DNA from: Corticium candelabrum
Taxonomy: Eukaryota > Porifera > Homoscleromorpha > Homosclerophorida > Plakinidae
Direction: 5' to 3'
NCBI RefSeq assembly: GCF_963422355.1
Contig: NC_085095.1
Span: forward strand, 7,186,812 to 7,250,811
Length of the DNA: 64,000 nucleotides
Shown here: positions 1 to 12,821 of the stretch, piece by piece
Layout of the letters: each line of letters opens with the position of its first letter
How positions within the stretch are numbered: position 1 is the first letter of the stretch
Notes under the pieces: generated by a model
Database searches by the model: none
The model's input: the letters and a program-made list of their open reading frames with translations, nothing else
Told to the model about the DNA's origin: nothing
Made by a program: the position numbers and the translations under genes

Positions 1-1163
<1,163 letters not shown>

Positions 1164-1173
1164 CACTTCTTGC

Positions 1174-1922
1174 CTTTGCCGACGACTCGTATTTTTTCAA
1201 ATCCTGTCATCGATTGTTGCTGCGACATGGACCATCCTTTTAGCTTGCTTTTTTCAAGATAGAGATCTGCAACACTTGTGTAGGAAGTTCCATCAAACAA
1301 GTCAGGAACTGCTTGTACATTTACCTAACAAACAAATATAAAGGCAGTCAGCTGTGGCCCATGTAAATGTGTATCAAAATGTGTATCACTTTGTCTGTCT
1401 ACTGTCTGTCGTTTGACCTGTGCTTTGTGCTTAATCAATTAATTAATTAATTAATTAACTTTCTGAAGAACCAACATTAATGGTTACTCAATATGTAAAT
1501 GTATCATCTGTTTGTGTGTCTGTCTAAGTGTTTGCCTAGTTTCTCATCTGTCTGTCTATCTGATCCATCCAGCTGTCCATCAATGCAACTATCTGTCTGT
1601 CTATATGTCTGTCCATCTGTCAACCTGTCAATTTATCTGTCTGTTTGTGTGTCTGTCAGTCTGTTCATCTGTCAGTCTGTCTGTCAATCTGTCCATTTGT
1701 CTGTCTGTCTGTCTGTCTGTCCATCTGTCTGTCTCTCAATTTATCTGTCTGTCTCTCAATTTATCTGTCTGTCTGTCTGTCTGTCTGTCCATCTATCTGT
1801 CTGTAAATCCATCAATTTATCTGTCTATCTGTCTTTCCATCTGTCTGTCTGTCTGATGTCTGTCTGTCTGTCCGGCTGTCTGTCTGTAAATCTGTCAATT
1901 TATCTGTCTGTCTCTCAATTTA

Positions 1923-1956
<34 letters not shown>

Positions 1957-4585
1957 AATCTGTCAATTTATCTGTCTGTCTGTCTGTCTCTCTGTCTAAC
2001 TGTTTGTCCATGTCACTCTCCCTCTCACCACCCATCCACCAAATCAACTTCAAATAAAACTCATAAACTACACGATCATACTCTCAATCTATTGCCACAT
2101 GTATATACCATCAATGCTACTTACATGTACGAGTTCCTCTATTCGTTGCACAAGTTCACGTCCATCAGCCGTCTGAGTGATGTTGCTTGCAAGAAAGTCT
2201 ACACTCTTATTGTCACACGATGAGTCCCACAGTTCAGATAACGAACGAAAGAATGTAATCACGTCTTCATTCTCATGAAGAGACTTCAACGAGACCGACT
2301 GTAGGATACACATTAAAGCATTTACTTGAGGGTTTGTTTAAATATTTAGTAAATGTAGTAAAATATATAAACATGATTTAAAATATTGACAAATGAGCAA
2401 ACAGACATACAAACATGCAAACAACAAATACAAAGAAAGACAGAACTCACTAGTTGTTATATTTGCAGTATCTACTACTAGTACAGCATATGTATTTGAC
2501 AAACAGATAAAAAGACAAATTAACAGACAAACAGACAGATAGACAAACAGACAGACAGACAAATAGAGACAGACAGACACACAGACAGACAGACAGACAG
2601 ACACATAACAGACAAACAGACATTAGGTTTCTTGCATATGTATATGTAACTATCCTTTGAACCCGTGTCCACACTAGACCAGAAATAGACTGCAACCCAA
2701 TCAGGGTGGCAAGTGCCCACACTGCATTTTAAAACGATATCTACGTCTCTCGGTATCACGTAACTGATATATTAATGGCAGATGAGTACATGTAGGTTCT
2801 TTGCTTGTGAAAAGCATTGATACAGCTACGTAGGGCAATTAAAATTGAGTGAGAACAAAGAAGAGTGAAGAGGGTTCAATGGTCCGACTACACTCGTACT
2901 GTACGTAAAGGTAACACCTACTATTTTCATAATCGGATTCAACCAATTGCAATCAATGTGGATCGAATCCACCTCTCAAGTTAGAGCATAGTTTTATGCA
3001 TTTTGACAAAATGCATATTATTGTGATCTACTAGTTTTTAGGGTATCTGTAGCCTCGTGTTGGTGAGTGAAACACGTCCAACGGAGTTTTGTGACTGTCT
3101 ACCGAAACACCGCACCCTAGCTAGACAATACGTATTTGTTGAAACCTTGCAGCTGTCATGAAAGTAAACGTGCAAACTTCCTAGTAATTTAGATTAGGTA
3201 TCTAAACCTGGTAGGTAGTCTATGGCGTCGTTTCGCGATAGTGATGAAGACAATTGAAATGTACAGTCTAGGTATGCACTCAGTTCCGTTGTAACAACAG
3301 TGTTATGGTATTTACTGACATAGAAATTGATATCGGCAAACATTGACTATCAACAGTGCTAGATGCAGCACAGTGTAGTAAAGGATTGATCATACTGTAG
3401 TATGGGACGTGTGAATAGTTGACTGTAGGTGGCATTCAGCTCCTGAAGGTGTTTCTGGGTTGTCAAGTACACACAATCCCTAGCACAATACAAATGGATG
3501 GGGCGACGGAACTTACATGTAAGGCTTTTACTTCGCCGTTTGGTCACTTGCATAAATCATTCCTATACTGATCTGTAGTCGGACACGAAAACGATTTCTT
3601 GAAGTAGGTCTTATAATGAAACGTGGTCGTGGGGAGGAAAAATTTTGAGGTTTGTGTGTACACACGGATATACCAAGAGCTACATGGATTGCCATATAGG
3701 ACCACGCACATTTCTGTTGTGTGACCGAATTAGAAGCCTCAATATGCTCGGCAACAACAGACAGACAGACAGACAAACACAGACAAAAAGACAGACAGAT
3801 AAACACACAAACATACACAAACAAACAGGCAAATAGACAAACACACAGACAGTTTTGCATACATTAGTTTGTGAAGTGTATTGACCCTATTGAGTCTCTG
3901 GAACATTTCAAATAGCTTTAGTTGTAATAGCATTCATTATGAAAATAAATGAAAAAGACAGACAAACAGATGGACGAACAGACAGACAGGCAAACAGACA
4001 GACCAACAGACAAACAGACAGAGAGACAGGCAGACAGACACACAAACAGACACACAGACAGACAGACAGACAAACATACAGACAAACAAACAGACAGACA
4101 GACAAACAGACAGACAAACAGACAGACAGACAAACAGACAGACAGAAAATGAAATAGAAGGTTTATCAGCTACAACTCAGAGAGCAGCGGTAACCAGAAG
4201 AGAAAATCTGAACATCAAAAAGTACGACCAGGAGCTCTTGCCTGGAGGTTTTCGACCAACATTTGTGCCTATAGTCTTCAAACATTTTGGCTGTTGGGAA
4301 GAGAAAGCTGAAGACTATTTGAAGAAACTGTCACAGCTATCAAGAGATGAAGACGGAAAGCCAAATGCATCAACCTTCAAGACATACTGGAGATCTGTGT
4401 TTTCTGTGTGTCTACAACGATCAAATGCTAGAGTGATTGACAGAAAAATAAAGAAGATTGTTTCAAGAGACAGCAACATAAACATAAATAGTTGTACGTA
4501 GAACCAAGCCCTATTGGCTTGGGTAGTATTTAGTTGCTTTGCTTAGATGGTGTATAATAGTTCAATGTTTGAAAATATGTGTATT

Positions 4586-4644
<59 letters not shown>

Positions 4645-5920
4645 CCCGGATGTATGGCAGTGTGCCTAGAAGATTTCTAGCTCCGACTACTTCTGGTTCT
4701 ACTTCAAGAAATCAAGCTATCGGTGTTTGGAGAAGGCGTTAGTGGCTTTCCATCTTGTTGTCGTTGGGACCCCTTTCCGGAATGAACGCTTTTGTTCGAG
4801 TTTGGGTTGTGTTGTGTCTTATTATTTACGTGTCCAAGATTCATCCTTTGTCTACAGCCAACGTATCGTCGTCAGATTCTGCCGTCGCCTCATCTGTCCA
4901 CATGAACACATTTCGTCTTCTTCCTCATTCAGTTTCTGCCGCTGCCTCTTTCGTCACGTCTTCTTCCGTGGACGTTAGTCGTCTTGGGTCTGTTCTAACG
5001 GTGGCGCCTGAGTCTGGGATGATCGCAGCCTTACCTTGCCCTCACGGGATTAGTGCGTCTTCTTCAGATTCTGCCGTCGCCTCATCTGTCCACACGAACA
5101 CATTTCGTCTTCTTCCTCATTCAGTTTCTGTCGTTGCCTCTTTCGTTGCGTCTTCCTCTATGAACGTCAGTCGTGTTGGGTCTCTTCCAACGGTGGCGCC
5201 TGAGTCTAAGATGATCGCAGCCTTACCTTGCCCTCACGGGATTAGTGCGTCTTCTTCAGATTCTGCCGTCACTTCCTCTGTCCACATGTACACATTTTCT
5301 GGAGTCACTCTCATGCCTATCTGCCTAACTTTGTCTTGACTGTGTAGCGTACGTTGGTACTTTGTGGTTGTAAGGAGTGTTCTTTTAATCATTAATCTAT
5401 GTATTAGTTGTAGTCTTTTGGGTTTTAGCTTGCGGACTCGAGTCTTTTAAACTTAGTGGCTACTATAGTCTATGTATCGTAGTTCATGTTTGAAAATATA
5501 ATACCTTTGACAGACAGACAGACCGACAACAGACAGACAGACAGACCGACAACAGACAGACAGACAGACAGACCGACGACAGACAGACAGACAAACAGAC
5601 GGACAGACAGACCCACATATTACCGTCTTATCAGCTCCCGCTAACCGCAAACTTCCGGTCTCTGAGTGAACCAAGAAAGCCACGTTAGTGAGTTTATGCT
5701 GACCGGCTGCACTACGTATCCTCCCGGCCAGCTCACGATACGTCACTTTCTCATATCGAAACGGCAAAACCAAAACGTCATGCCGAGCAGCCTCGAGAAG
5801 AGAAGACGATGAACGGATCTTCGACGAAATGACGAGTAGTTTACACGGACAGTCGTTTGGAAGGACGGAACGAGCGTCCGGACATCCCAGTTCGATACCC
5901 GAATCCAGTCCAGAATCCAT
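1174..5920 (-). CDS. DUF4347 domain fused to start of a protein kinase (5' part of gene, three exons)
   Basis: Three minus-strand exons join in phase. Exon 1 (5920-5624) starts with ATG and ends before GTAATA. Exon 2 (2298-2125) lies between a TATCCTACAG acceptor and a GTAAGT donor. Exon 3 (1324-1174) ends at a GC-type donor (G|GCAAGA). Junctions 1-2 and 2-3 are phase 0. The first ~180 residues look like DUF4347: strands such as LLVISSKI and VLVLPF, the [14 protein letters not shown] segment, then a [11 protein letters not shown] helix and a VNVQAVPDL strand. DUF4347 is best known from bacterial surface proteins. Exon 3 finishes with [10 protein letters not shown], which resembles the glycine-loop strand of NEK8-like kinases, so a kinase domain probably follows beyond the window. 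Intron 1 has been enlarged by repeats. Exon joins are predicted; the kinase assignment rests on about ten residues. Confidence 0.62.
1382..2010. repeat. (TCTG)n-rich imperfect microsatellite
   Basis: Imperfect TCTG/TCAA/TCCA tetranucleotides, densest at 1500-2010. They lie in the intron between exons 2 and 3 of the DUF4347-kinase gene. Long open frames here encode only [12 protein letters not shown] repeats and are not genes. Confidence 0.9.
2320..3050. other. Intronic DNA with a GACA tract
   Basis: Lies between exons 1 and 2 of the minus-strand kinase gene. A GACA-rich tract occupies about 2510-2620. I found no further exon with a matching phase or any recognisable coding sequence in the rest. 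Confidence 0.6.
3050..3890 (-). repeat. Dispersed repeat, inverted copy of 13.3-13.96 kb and 56.5-57.8 kb
   Basis: Read on the minus strand, this stretch aligns by eye with the repeats at 13,330-13,960 and 56,480-57,790. Shared segments include those around CACCTTCAGGAGTTGAATGC and GATAGTCAATGTTTG. It contains a GACA tract at 3755-3850. No coding capacity is evident; the short open frames are shared between copies only as part of the repeat. It sits in intron 1 of the kinase gene. Confidence 0.7.
3937..4150. repeat. (GACA)n microsatellite
   Basis: Imperfect GACA/AACA repeats directly after the phrase GAAAATAAATGA, the type of context that precedes other GACA tracts here. Frames read as TDRQTDRQ and are not genes. 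Confidence 0.9.
4150..4643 (+). mobile_element. 5'-truncated retroelement 3' end with (GACA)n tail
   Basis: An open frame from 4155 to 4500 encodes a C-terminal segment with [12 protein letters not shown], then a [20 protein letters not shown] stretch. The same protein pattern recurs in decayed form near 40.5, 45.9, 46.7, 48.5 and, on the minus strand, 49.4 kb. I read it as the region following the reverse transcriptase of a non-LTR element. The element ends in a short 3' UTR, the phrase GAAAATATGTGTATTGACA, and a pure GACA tail (4588-4643). Family assignment is inference from the recurring protein end and tail. Confidence 0.6.
4782..5339 (+). CDS. Possible secreted protein with 64-residue tandem repeats
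   Basis: An open frame whose best start is the ATG at 4782 begins with about 20 hydrophobic residues ([14 protein letters not shown]) like a signal peptide. The rest is Ser/Val/Ala-rich and contains about 2.4 copies of a 64-residue, 192-bp tandem repeat (units start near 4872, 5064 and 5256). I recognise no family. It follows a retroelement tail closely and has no visible promoter or intron evidence, so it could be an exon of a larger gene or a fortuitous frame kept open by repeat duplication. Confidence 0.3.
   Translation: MNAFVRVWVVLCLIIYVSKIHPLSTANVSSSDSAVASSVHMNTFRLLPHSVSAAASFVTSSSVDVSRLGSVLTVAPESGMIAALPCPHGISASSSDSAVASSVHTNTFRLLPHSVSVVASFVASSSMNVSRVGSLPTVAPESKMIAALPCPHGISASSSDSAVTSSVHMYTFSGVTLMPICLTLS
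4872..5330. repeat. 192-bp tandem repeat, about 2.4 copies
   Basis: The phrase TCAGATTCTGCCGTC recurs at 4872, 5064 and 5256, giving a period of exactly 192 bp. Copies differ by scattered substitutions and stay in frame. Confidence 0.85.
5509..5614. repeat. (GACA)n tract with GACGACA/GACAACA interruptions
   Basis: Follows the phrase GAAAATATAATACCTTTGACA, the same kind of 3' context as other GACA tails in the window. It lies just inside intron 1 of the minus-strand kinase gene, next to the exon 1 donor. Confidence 0.85.
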
Positions 5921-6200
5921 ACAATTGATATCAAAAGTTGCAAAAAGTGTGAATTTGTGTTGTAGACGGAACGCGCGTTAAACGTTAGCCTTGGAATCCA
6001 AACACCGCGCGCAGTTTAGAGTCAAAATTGTTTATTAATTAAATAAATTACAATAAAATAAGAGTTGTTTTAATTTATAGTTTTAAATTTGTTGCTTTAT
6101 TTATTTCAATTAATCATATTTTATTGACTGCGTGCCGATTTATCAAGGGACTCCGAGGCTACTTTCTGCGTTTGTGCATGCAAACCGTTTCTTGTTTTGT
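5921..6200. promoter_or_regulatory. Putative bidirectional promoter
   Basis: 280 bp separate the divergent start codons of the DUF4347-kinase gene (5920, minus) and CMSS1 (6201, plus). The kinase-gene side has a CpG-rich stretch (ACGGAACGCGCG, CACCGCGCGCAG); the CMSS1 side is AT-rich. No clear TATA box was found. Promoter function is inferred from the gene arrangement. Confidence 0.4.
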
Positions 6201-6875
6201 ATGGAGAACAAGAGAAAAAGAAAACAATCAGGAAAGCGCAGTTCTCGTCGTAAGAAGTTTGCAAAAGTTAGTAATTGTTGCAACCAAAATTTATTGTTTG
6301 GTGTGGTCACGTGGTTGGTTGTGTGTACAGGTTGGTGAGATTGAGACGTTATTATTGAGTAGGAAGCAACAGTGTCGTCAGTTGTGGGATGTTTTCAGTG
6401 AACGTGTTGGGAGGCGGATAGCACCAGTGGAGCTTGATGAAATGGAATTGAATGGTGGACAAACAAGATACACACAAACTGGAAACGTGGAAAGACAGAC
6501 GGACAGACAGATAGATAGACAGACAGACGTATAGCCAGACTATGAATAAAGTTTAATGATTTCATGGAAATAAACCTAAAATTAAAGATAGACAGACTGA
6601 CAAATAGACAGACAGACAGACATGCAGATATGCAGACAAACAGACAGACAGACAGACTGTTTTACTGATTTAAACTTTAAAGGTACAACAAGCAAATCTT
6701 CAAAAGTAAACAAATTCACCTCAGTCCATTACTTTGTTCATCAATTCAGACCTAATGGATTAAAAACTGAATAGCCCTATCTCTAAATTTGACAGACAGA
6801 CAGACAGACAGACAGACGGATAAACAGACAGACAGATGATAGCTACAAACATCAGATGACTGTTCGTTAGAGTTT

Positions 6876-6921
<46 letters not shown>

Positions 6922-9900
6922 TAAGTTGACAGACAGGCAGACAGACAGTTACGATGAATAATTTCTTTAAAGTTTTCAGGCCTTGTGGTTATTGTAGTAG
7001 AAAGAGTTGGATTTTCTCTAGACATTGTAGAATTTTTGTAGAGGTTTTAGCAGCTTTTACGTACATTCTATCTTTAATGTATGAATAAAAGACAGACAGA
7101 CCAATAGACATACTGAGATGCAGCGCAATCGTTTTTGTTGTTTCAAACTTGTATGTTTGTATTGCACATGTTTTGATTCAACACAACATGATATGCAAGA
7201 CTTTGTTAACAAGTGATCAAAGGGTGTGGTAATTAATACAACCATAATGAAACTGTGAAATGAACAGATAGAATACAACAGCAAACAGACACATTAACAG
7301 ACAGAATGTGTAGCGTAGAGTAGTCATGTGATGCCATAGATTATGAGTATACACAATAGAGTGATACAGAATACCAATAGACATTACATGGTGACAGGAG
7401 TGTGGGATTCGAAACAACTCTGCTAGTCGAACGTCATTGTAGTCGGTGAGGCGAAATGTCTGCAGAATGTCTGAACAGGGTGATCAGCCACAGCAGAACG
7501 TGCAACCGAATCAGGAGAATGCAAACCAGATGCCGACGCATGCGATGCCAAGTCATCATTTCTCACCCCCAGGACTTCTGAAGATTTGAGGGTATCTAGC
7601 GCAGAGTTGACACGACTGAAGGCAACTATGGGACGCGTACAAGACCGTGGTGGGTCTGTGTAATGAACCGGGAGAGTATCAAGTTGTAGTCTTGTCCATT
7701 CCATTGGCCAAGCGACATTGAAAGTATTCAATGCCTTGCATTACGAGTCAGAGGCTGACAAGACAGACATGGGTAAGGTTTTAGAGCTAATGGAGTGACA
7801 GTGTTTGGGTAGAACGAACGTAATATGTAATCGTTTTACGTTCCACAAACCTAATCAGAGTGAGGGAGAATCATTTGAGTCTTATCTTACAGATCTAGAG
7901 GATCTAATAAGCAGGTGTTTCTACAGTGAGATGACAGAGGAATTGATGAGAGACAGACTTGTATGTGGCGTACATGAAGACAGCTTACGAAAGCAGTTAT
8001 TGGCTAAGACAGAATTGCCATTGACTGAATGTATAGATTTGTGTCGGGCGCATGAATCAACCACAAAACAGGCCAAGGACATGGCTGGAGGAGAATCGAT
8101 CCGTGTGGTAAAGAAGATGTTGAAAGGATCGAAAGAGAGGAAGCCACTTTCAACTCGAGGAGAGTCTGAATGTGCAAATTGTGGCTTACAACACAGCAGC
8201 AAGAAAGCAGAATGTCCCGCAGCAGACAAGGAGTGTAGAGACTGTGGAGCAGTTGGGCATTTCAGCCGGAAGTGTAGAAAGAAGGCACGCAGAGACAAGA
8301 AGTCCTACAGTTACAGAAAGGGTAGAATTTGTCACGTTGAAGAAGTGAGTACAGACAGTGATGATCAGGAAGAGCAAGTGATGACCATATGCATCACTTA
8401 ACGACACAAGGGTACTGTGAATGCGATGCAGAATAGTACAACCAAGAAGCAGTTATTTGCAAAGGTGATTGTGGAAGGCAAGCAAGTGAAATTTCAGTTG
8501 GACGCTGGTGCCACCTGTAACACAATTTGCAAAGTAGATTTACCGTCTTCTGTAATGATCAAGCCGACATTGAAAACATTCAATCTGTAACGTGAATCAG
8601 TCATGAAACCAGCAGGCAAATGTGAGGTGCGACTGGTCAATCCAGCCGATGGCAAGTGTCGAGGTGAATTTATGGTTGTAGAAAATGCAATTGTATCCAT
8701 CCTGTGATTAGGACCTGTTGAACAAATGGGCCTAATTGCGGTCAACAAAAACAAGATTCATGCTGTTCAATCAGCAGAGAGTAACTCTTCAACAACAGTG
8801 ACCAGAGCCGAGTATTTGCGTCTGGAAACATCCAAAGCAGCAATGCTTGACAGATACAAGGATGTTTTGGAGGAGAACTAGGAAAATTTCCAGGAAAGTT
8901 GAAGTTGGAAGTTCACTGTAGAGTTCAAGCAGTTCAAGTACCAGTGCGGAAAACGCCACTCACAGTGAGGCATCGGTTCAAAGATGAACTTGATCGATTA
9001 GAGGCACTCAATGTGATTGCGAAGGTGGAGGAGCCAACTGAATGGATGTCTAGCTCCAGTATATTGCGGTGCAAAAGCCAAATGGCAGAATTCGTTTATT
9101 TTTGGACTCAAAGCCATTGACCAAGGCTCTCAAACGTGCACATTATCCGGTCTGGACCCTGAACGACGTATTACCTGAACTTGCCAAAGCACGAGTCTTC
9201 AGTGTCATCGATGTACATAAAAATGCTTTATGCACATGGAGTCAAGTTGACTTATGTACTTCGACACACAGTATGGTCGGTGCAGATGGGTGAGGATGCT
9301 ATTTGGGATCTCACCAGCTCCTGAACTAGCGTTTGCACCAAGGCCATTGAACGTCCATTGAACGCTAGAGGAAGTTGCTATAAGTGATGAGAAGATCGCT
9401 GAGGTTTGGAGAGAGATGCTCAGTGATCCGGTCTTCAAACAGTCAAAGCTTTGTTGCAGAATGGATGGCCAAAGTATCGCCATGATGTTGTGCAAGAAGC
9501 AAAACCATGTTTCCAAGTGTAGTCTGACTTGGTAGTGGTTGATGAACTACTACTGATGGGTAGTCGTCTTGTTATAGCAACAGCTATGTGGAAGGAAGTG
9601 TTGTCTCCAATACAAAGATCACACTTAGGTGTGAATGGTTGTGATGATGTGCACATGAAGCAGCGTATTGGCCCAGAATGTGTACGAACATTACTAATGT
9701 TGTTTTACAGTGTGAAGTGTGCAGATTGTTAGAGAGCAAGCAACGAAACAGAACCAATTCAACAACATAGAATTCCAGATTGCCCCTGAGCAAAATTTGC
9801 TACAGATTTATTCTATTTTCAAGGGTATGAGTACTTGGCAGTGTTGAGTTACTACAACAATTTTGTTGAAGTGGATCGATTGATCGATACTAAGGCTCAG

Positions 9901-11420
9901 TTTGCGCGTCCCGGGATACCCGACTGTCTAATAACGGACAACGTTCCTCAGTTTGTCTCAGACAACTTCAGAAAGTTTACAAAGGACTGGCAATTTCAAC
10001 TCATAACATTTAGTCCTGGAGAACGCAGTAAAGACAGTGAAACGTCTGATGAGCACAAACCTGGATCTGATTTATGGTTATCTCTGTTGGCATTTTGGAA
10101 TACACCAACAAACGTAGTTGGTAGCAGTCCAGCACAATGCTTGTTCAGTCATCATACCAAGACTTTACTACCAACAACAGCGAAGCTTCTACAACCATCA
10201 GTGACAAAAGAAGCATATTCTCGAATTGTAGAGCAGAAAACAGCACAGGCCAAGACGTACAATCAACATGCAAAACCTTTAGCAGATCTTAGAGTCGGTG
10301 CTACAGTTTGTGTTCAACCAATTCGTGATGGCAGTTGCGAATGGGTCAAGGCTAGGGTAAAGAAGGTTCTTCCAAACAACTCATTTGATGTGCAAACAGA
10401 AAACGGACAGTGTTATTACGCCACACTCAACGTCATTTGCTGAATCGTTCAGGCCGCAAGTCAATGTGCCTATATCCTACTAACATCAGTCATGATCTGT
10501 GGAAGCAGAATCGTCTCTACAGTCAGTATCGTTTGCAACATCAGAAACAGCACAAATGTCGAAGTCTGTACTATCTAAGAAAACGCAGCCATCCAGGCGA
10601 AGGTCTACTACAGTACATGTATCTGAGAAAGATGCTGAAATACCATCCAAAGGCATGACTACTTGAAAATCAACAACAACACATCTGTTGTCCAGAGGAG
10701 AGGTTACCACCACATGGACCCGCAGTGGAAGGAGTGTCAGGCAACCTTCTCGTTTCAGAGACTATGTTAAGTAGAATCAGAATCAAACCGTGTTGTGTTA
10801 ATTAATTGTCTTGCAGAGTTGCAATGGAGACTAAACTTTTTAGTGTTAGCGAACAGTTTCTTTGTTTGTTTTTTAAAAAGGGGGAGATATAGCACAGAGT
10901 AGTCATGTGATATATATGTCATAGATTATGAGTATGCGCAATAGAGTGATACGTAGAATACCACTCACTGTTACAGCATGAACCATTACTCTCACAAACG
11001 ACAAACAACAATGACATACAAACCTGTTGTGCAAGACTGTTAGCTAGTAATGGACAGAGGTGTTTGCATGCATACCTGAGTAGATCATGCATTACATTTT
11101 GTTTTTTGTTTACTTGTTAATTTATAGAAACAGACTTTCTTAATGATGGAGAGTTTAGTCACACAGGAAAGAGTGACGATTTACCTCAGTATATTGCAAA
11201 AGGTGTGTTCATCATTTGTGTGATTGTGTTGGTATATAATGATGTTGTTGGTGTGTTTAGCTGTTGGAGATTGGTCTGAAATTTCTAGATTATCAGACTC
11301 TAGCAGAAAGGGTTCTCCATTTCTTTTTATTGTTACAGCATCTGCTGTACGATCAGTGGAGCTTATAAAGTAGGCAATGATTTTACACATGCACGCACAC
11401 ACACACGCACACACACACAC

Positions 11421-11488
<68 letters not shown>

Positions 11489-12821
11489 CAGATTATGTTG
11501 ACATCAATTTGATTGATTAGATCATTGTCTAAGGTGAAAGGAAAGATGAGAGTTGCAAAGCTATTTGCCAGACATTTTAAAGTATCCGAATTCTCAAGCA
11601 GTTTAATGCATTAAGAATGAACTTTCTTGCAGGTGGAAGAGCAAGGCATGTTCCTAAAGAGCCATGTTTGCGATATTGGGGTTGGAACACCTAATCGAAT
11701 CCAGAAACTTGTTGAACGAGGTGATATTGATAGGATACCCACAACTGATAGAATTGCACATGATGTGACATTATAACATACAATAATGTATAACTGAGTA
11801 GCACGTCAAATTGTTTTATGTCTTTGTTATATGAAGTTTAAGTGTGCGCATTAAAGTTGAATGCAAAGAATAACAATTTTAGTACTGATTGATTATAAAA
11901 ATTTTTAGAAAACAGACCTATCTGGCAAATGTTAGAGAAACTGTACAGGCAGATGAAATGAATCATACTCAGTAGGAAATTTATATTTATATTTGTTTTT
12001 AAAAATATTTTGTGATCTTTAGGAGCCATCGTGGTGTCTGTATGGTTGTGTAAGTAGTTTTGATTTCATTAGTTGTAGGATATATGGTTTTAGGAAATCT
12101 TCTGTGTATTGGTTTCATGCTGACATGCAATACCACATTATCTTGACAGACATACACTGCATGACAGCCAAGCAGATAGATAGGCAGACTGAAGGACAAC
12201 CAAGTTAATTAAGAAACGAAAGCAAACAAACAGACAATTGACATAAAATCACACAGAAAGATGTATACATGTTGATACACAAGAATTACATAGATATGTA
12301 GATGCAGAGACCCATAAAATGCAGAAAATAGAAAATAATCAAACAGAGAACAGCAAGGAGACAAACATGTAGATACAAAGAAACACGTGACTGAGACAAA
12401 GACAATCACAATGTACTTCAACAACGAACTGAGACTCGAACGTCCAGCCAGTCTCCCCTCTATGAGGCGAAAGATGCCTTGTAGGTGGCAAGTGACAAGC
12501 TGGACCCTCTAACCTACAACAAACCAATCATTTAATATTGTGTTGTGATTCACATATTTGTGTTATTTATTACTCATACTGTACTATTTGAACAACACAT
12601 TAATACGTACTGATGGAGCATCAGTAGAGACATTAATTGTATCTTTAGGTTCTCTTCAACTCGATCAACTGCAATATTTTATCATCGACTGGACATGGCA
12701 AGATGTGAAACAGCGAACAATACGTTGCATTCCCGAAGTTTGGACTGATGTATGTCAACTCGTACAGCACAGTATCATACCACGAGTGAAGAACGGGCAC
12801 ACAAACATCGGCCTCTTCTGA
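6201..12821 (+). CDS. CMSS1: CMSS1 (Cms1-family) protein, complete seven-exon gene
   Basis: Exons 6201-6266, 6331-6454, 11128-11202, 11261-11369, 11521-11581, 11633-11720 and 12649-12821 total 696 nt, so 231 residues; every splice phase closes. The protein starts with a basic stretch (ENKRKRK..RRKKFAK). It then has the family's SPFLFIVTASAVRSVELIK strand, KLFARHFKVEEQ, the DIGVGTPNRIQKLVERG motif and FIIDWTWQDVKQR, and ends in GLF as human CMSS1 does. Cms1-family proteins are DEAD-helicase-like, linked to small-subunit ribosome biogenesis, and expected in the nucleus. It is shorter than the roughly 280-residue human protein and lacks an acidic N terminus, so an upstream exon may be missing. 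Intron 2 carries a decayed LTR element. Two dead copies of this gene lie downstream. Confidence 0.86.
6490..6950. repeat. Cluster of four GACA tracts
   Basis: GACA-rich tracts at about 6494-6530, 6587-6660, 6790-6838 and 6876-6950 in CMSS1 intron 2. Those after the first are separated by short AT-rich segments and look like stacked retroelement tails. Confidence 0.8.
7309..7388 (+). repeat. 5' LTR of the decayed element
   Basis: 80 bp, ends immediately before the TGG of the primer-binding site. Confidence 0.75.
7467..8401 (+). pseudogene. Gag with CCHC knuckles, broken
   Basis: An ATG at 7467 opens a Gln/Asn-rich N terminus that stops near 7590. A second long frame (7805-8401) carries the capsid-like stretch and two zinc knuckles: CANCGLQHSSKKAEC and CRDCGAVGHFSRKC. 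The basic and acidic tail after the knuckles is typical of Gag C termini. Packaging of element RNA is the family role; this copy is interrupted and cannot make the intact protein. Confidence 0.75.
8402..10443 (+). pseudogene. Pol remnant: protease, reverse transcriptase, integrase
   Basis: A protease-like segment (FQLDAGATCNTI) lies near 8490-8530. Reverse transcriptase N-terminal pieces (EALNVIAKVEEPTEW, VFSVIDVHKN) lie at 8900-9230. An integrase core segment (CLITDNVPQFVS..F) and C-terminal tail lie at 9835-10443. Stops and frameshifts separate them, and most of the reverse transcriptase, including its catalytic YxDD box, is missing or unrecognisable. Confidence 0.72.
10888..10975 (+). repeat. 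3' LTR of the decayed element
   Basis: 88 bp, preceded by the polypurine tract; about 8 bp longer than the 5' LTR through small indels. Confidence 0.75.
11392..11486. repeat. (CA)n microsatellite in CMSS1 intron 4
   Basis: CA dinucleotides with a few CG interruptions. In the dead CMSS1 copy the matching tract is split by a LINE (50,629-54,180). Confidence 0.9.

Larger units (their letters stand above)
7309..10975 (+). mobile_element. Decayed Ty3/gypsy-like LTR retrotransposon with 80-88 bp LTRs
   Basis: The 5' LTR (7309-7388) and 3' LTR (10888-10975) share AGTAGTCATGTGAT and CATAGATTATGAGTAT but differ at several positions. A primer-binding site starts right after the 5' LTR (TGGTGACAGGAGTGTGGG). 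A purine tract (AAAAAGGGGGAGA) precedes the 3' LTR. Flanks GAATG and GCATG are a probable 5-bp target duplication with one change. The dead CMSS1 copy has the unoccupied site near 50,145. Gag, protease, reverse transcriptase and integrase remnants occur in that order, broken by many stops and shifts. It lies inside CMSS1 intron 2. Confidence 0.8.

Noticed and set aside
1499..1999. Long open frames encoding SVCLSVCL repeats
   Set aside because: They are translations of TCTG microsatellite in several frames at once, with no non-repeat sequence of their own.
3939..4157. [12 protein letters not shown] open frames
   Set aside because: Translations of GACA repeats; overlapping frames are equally open.
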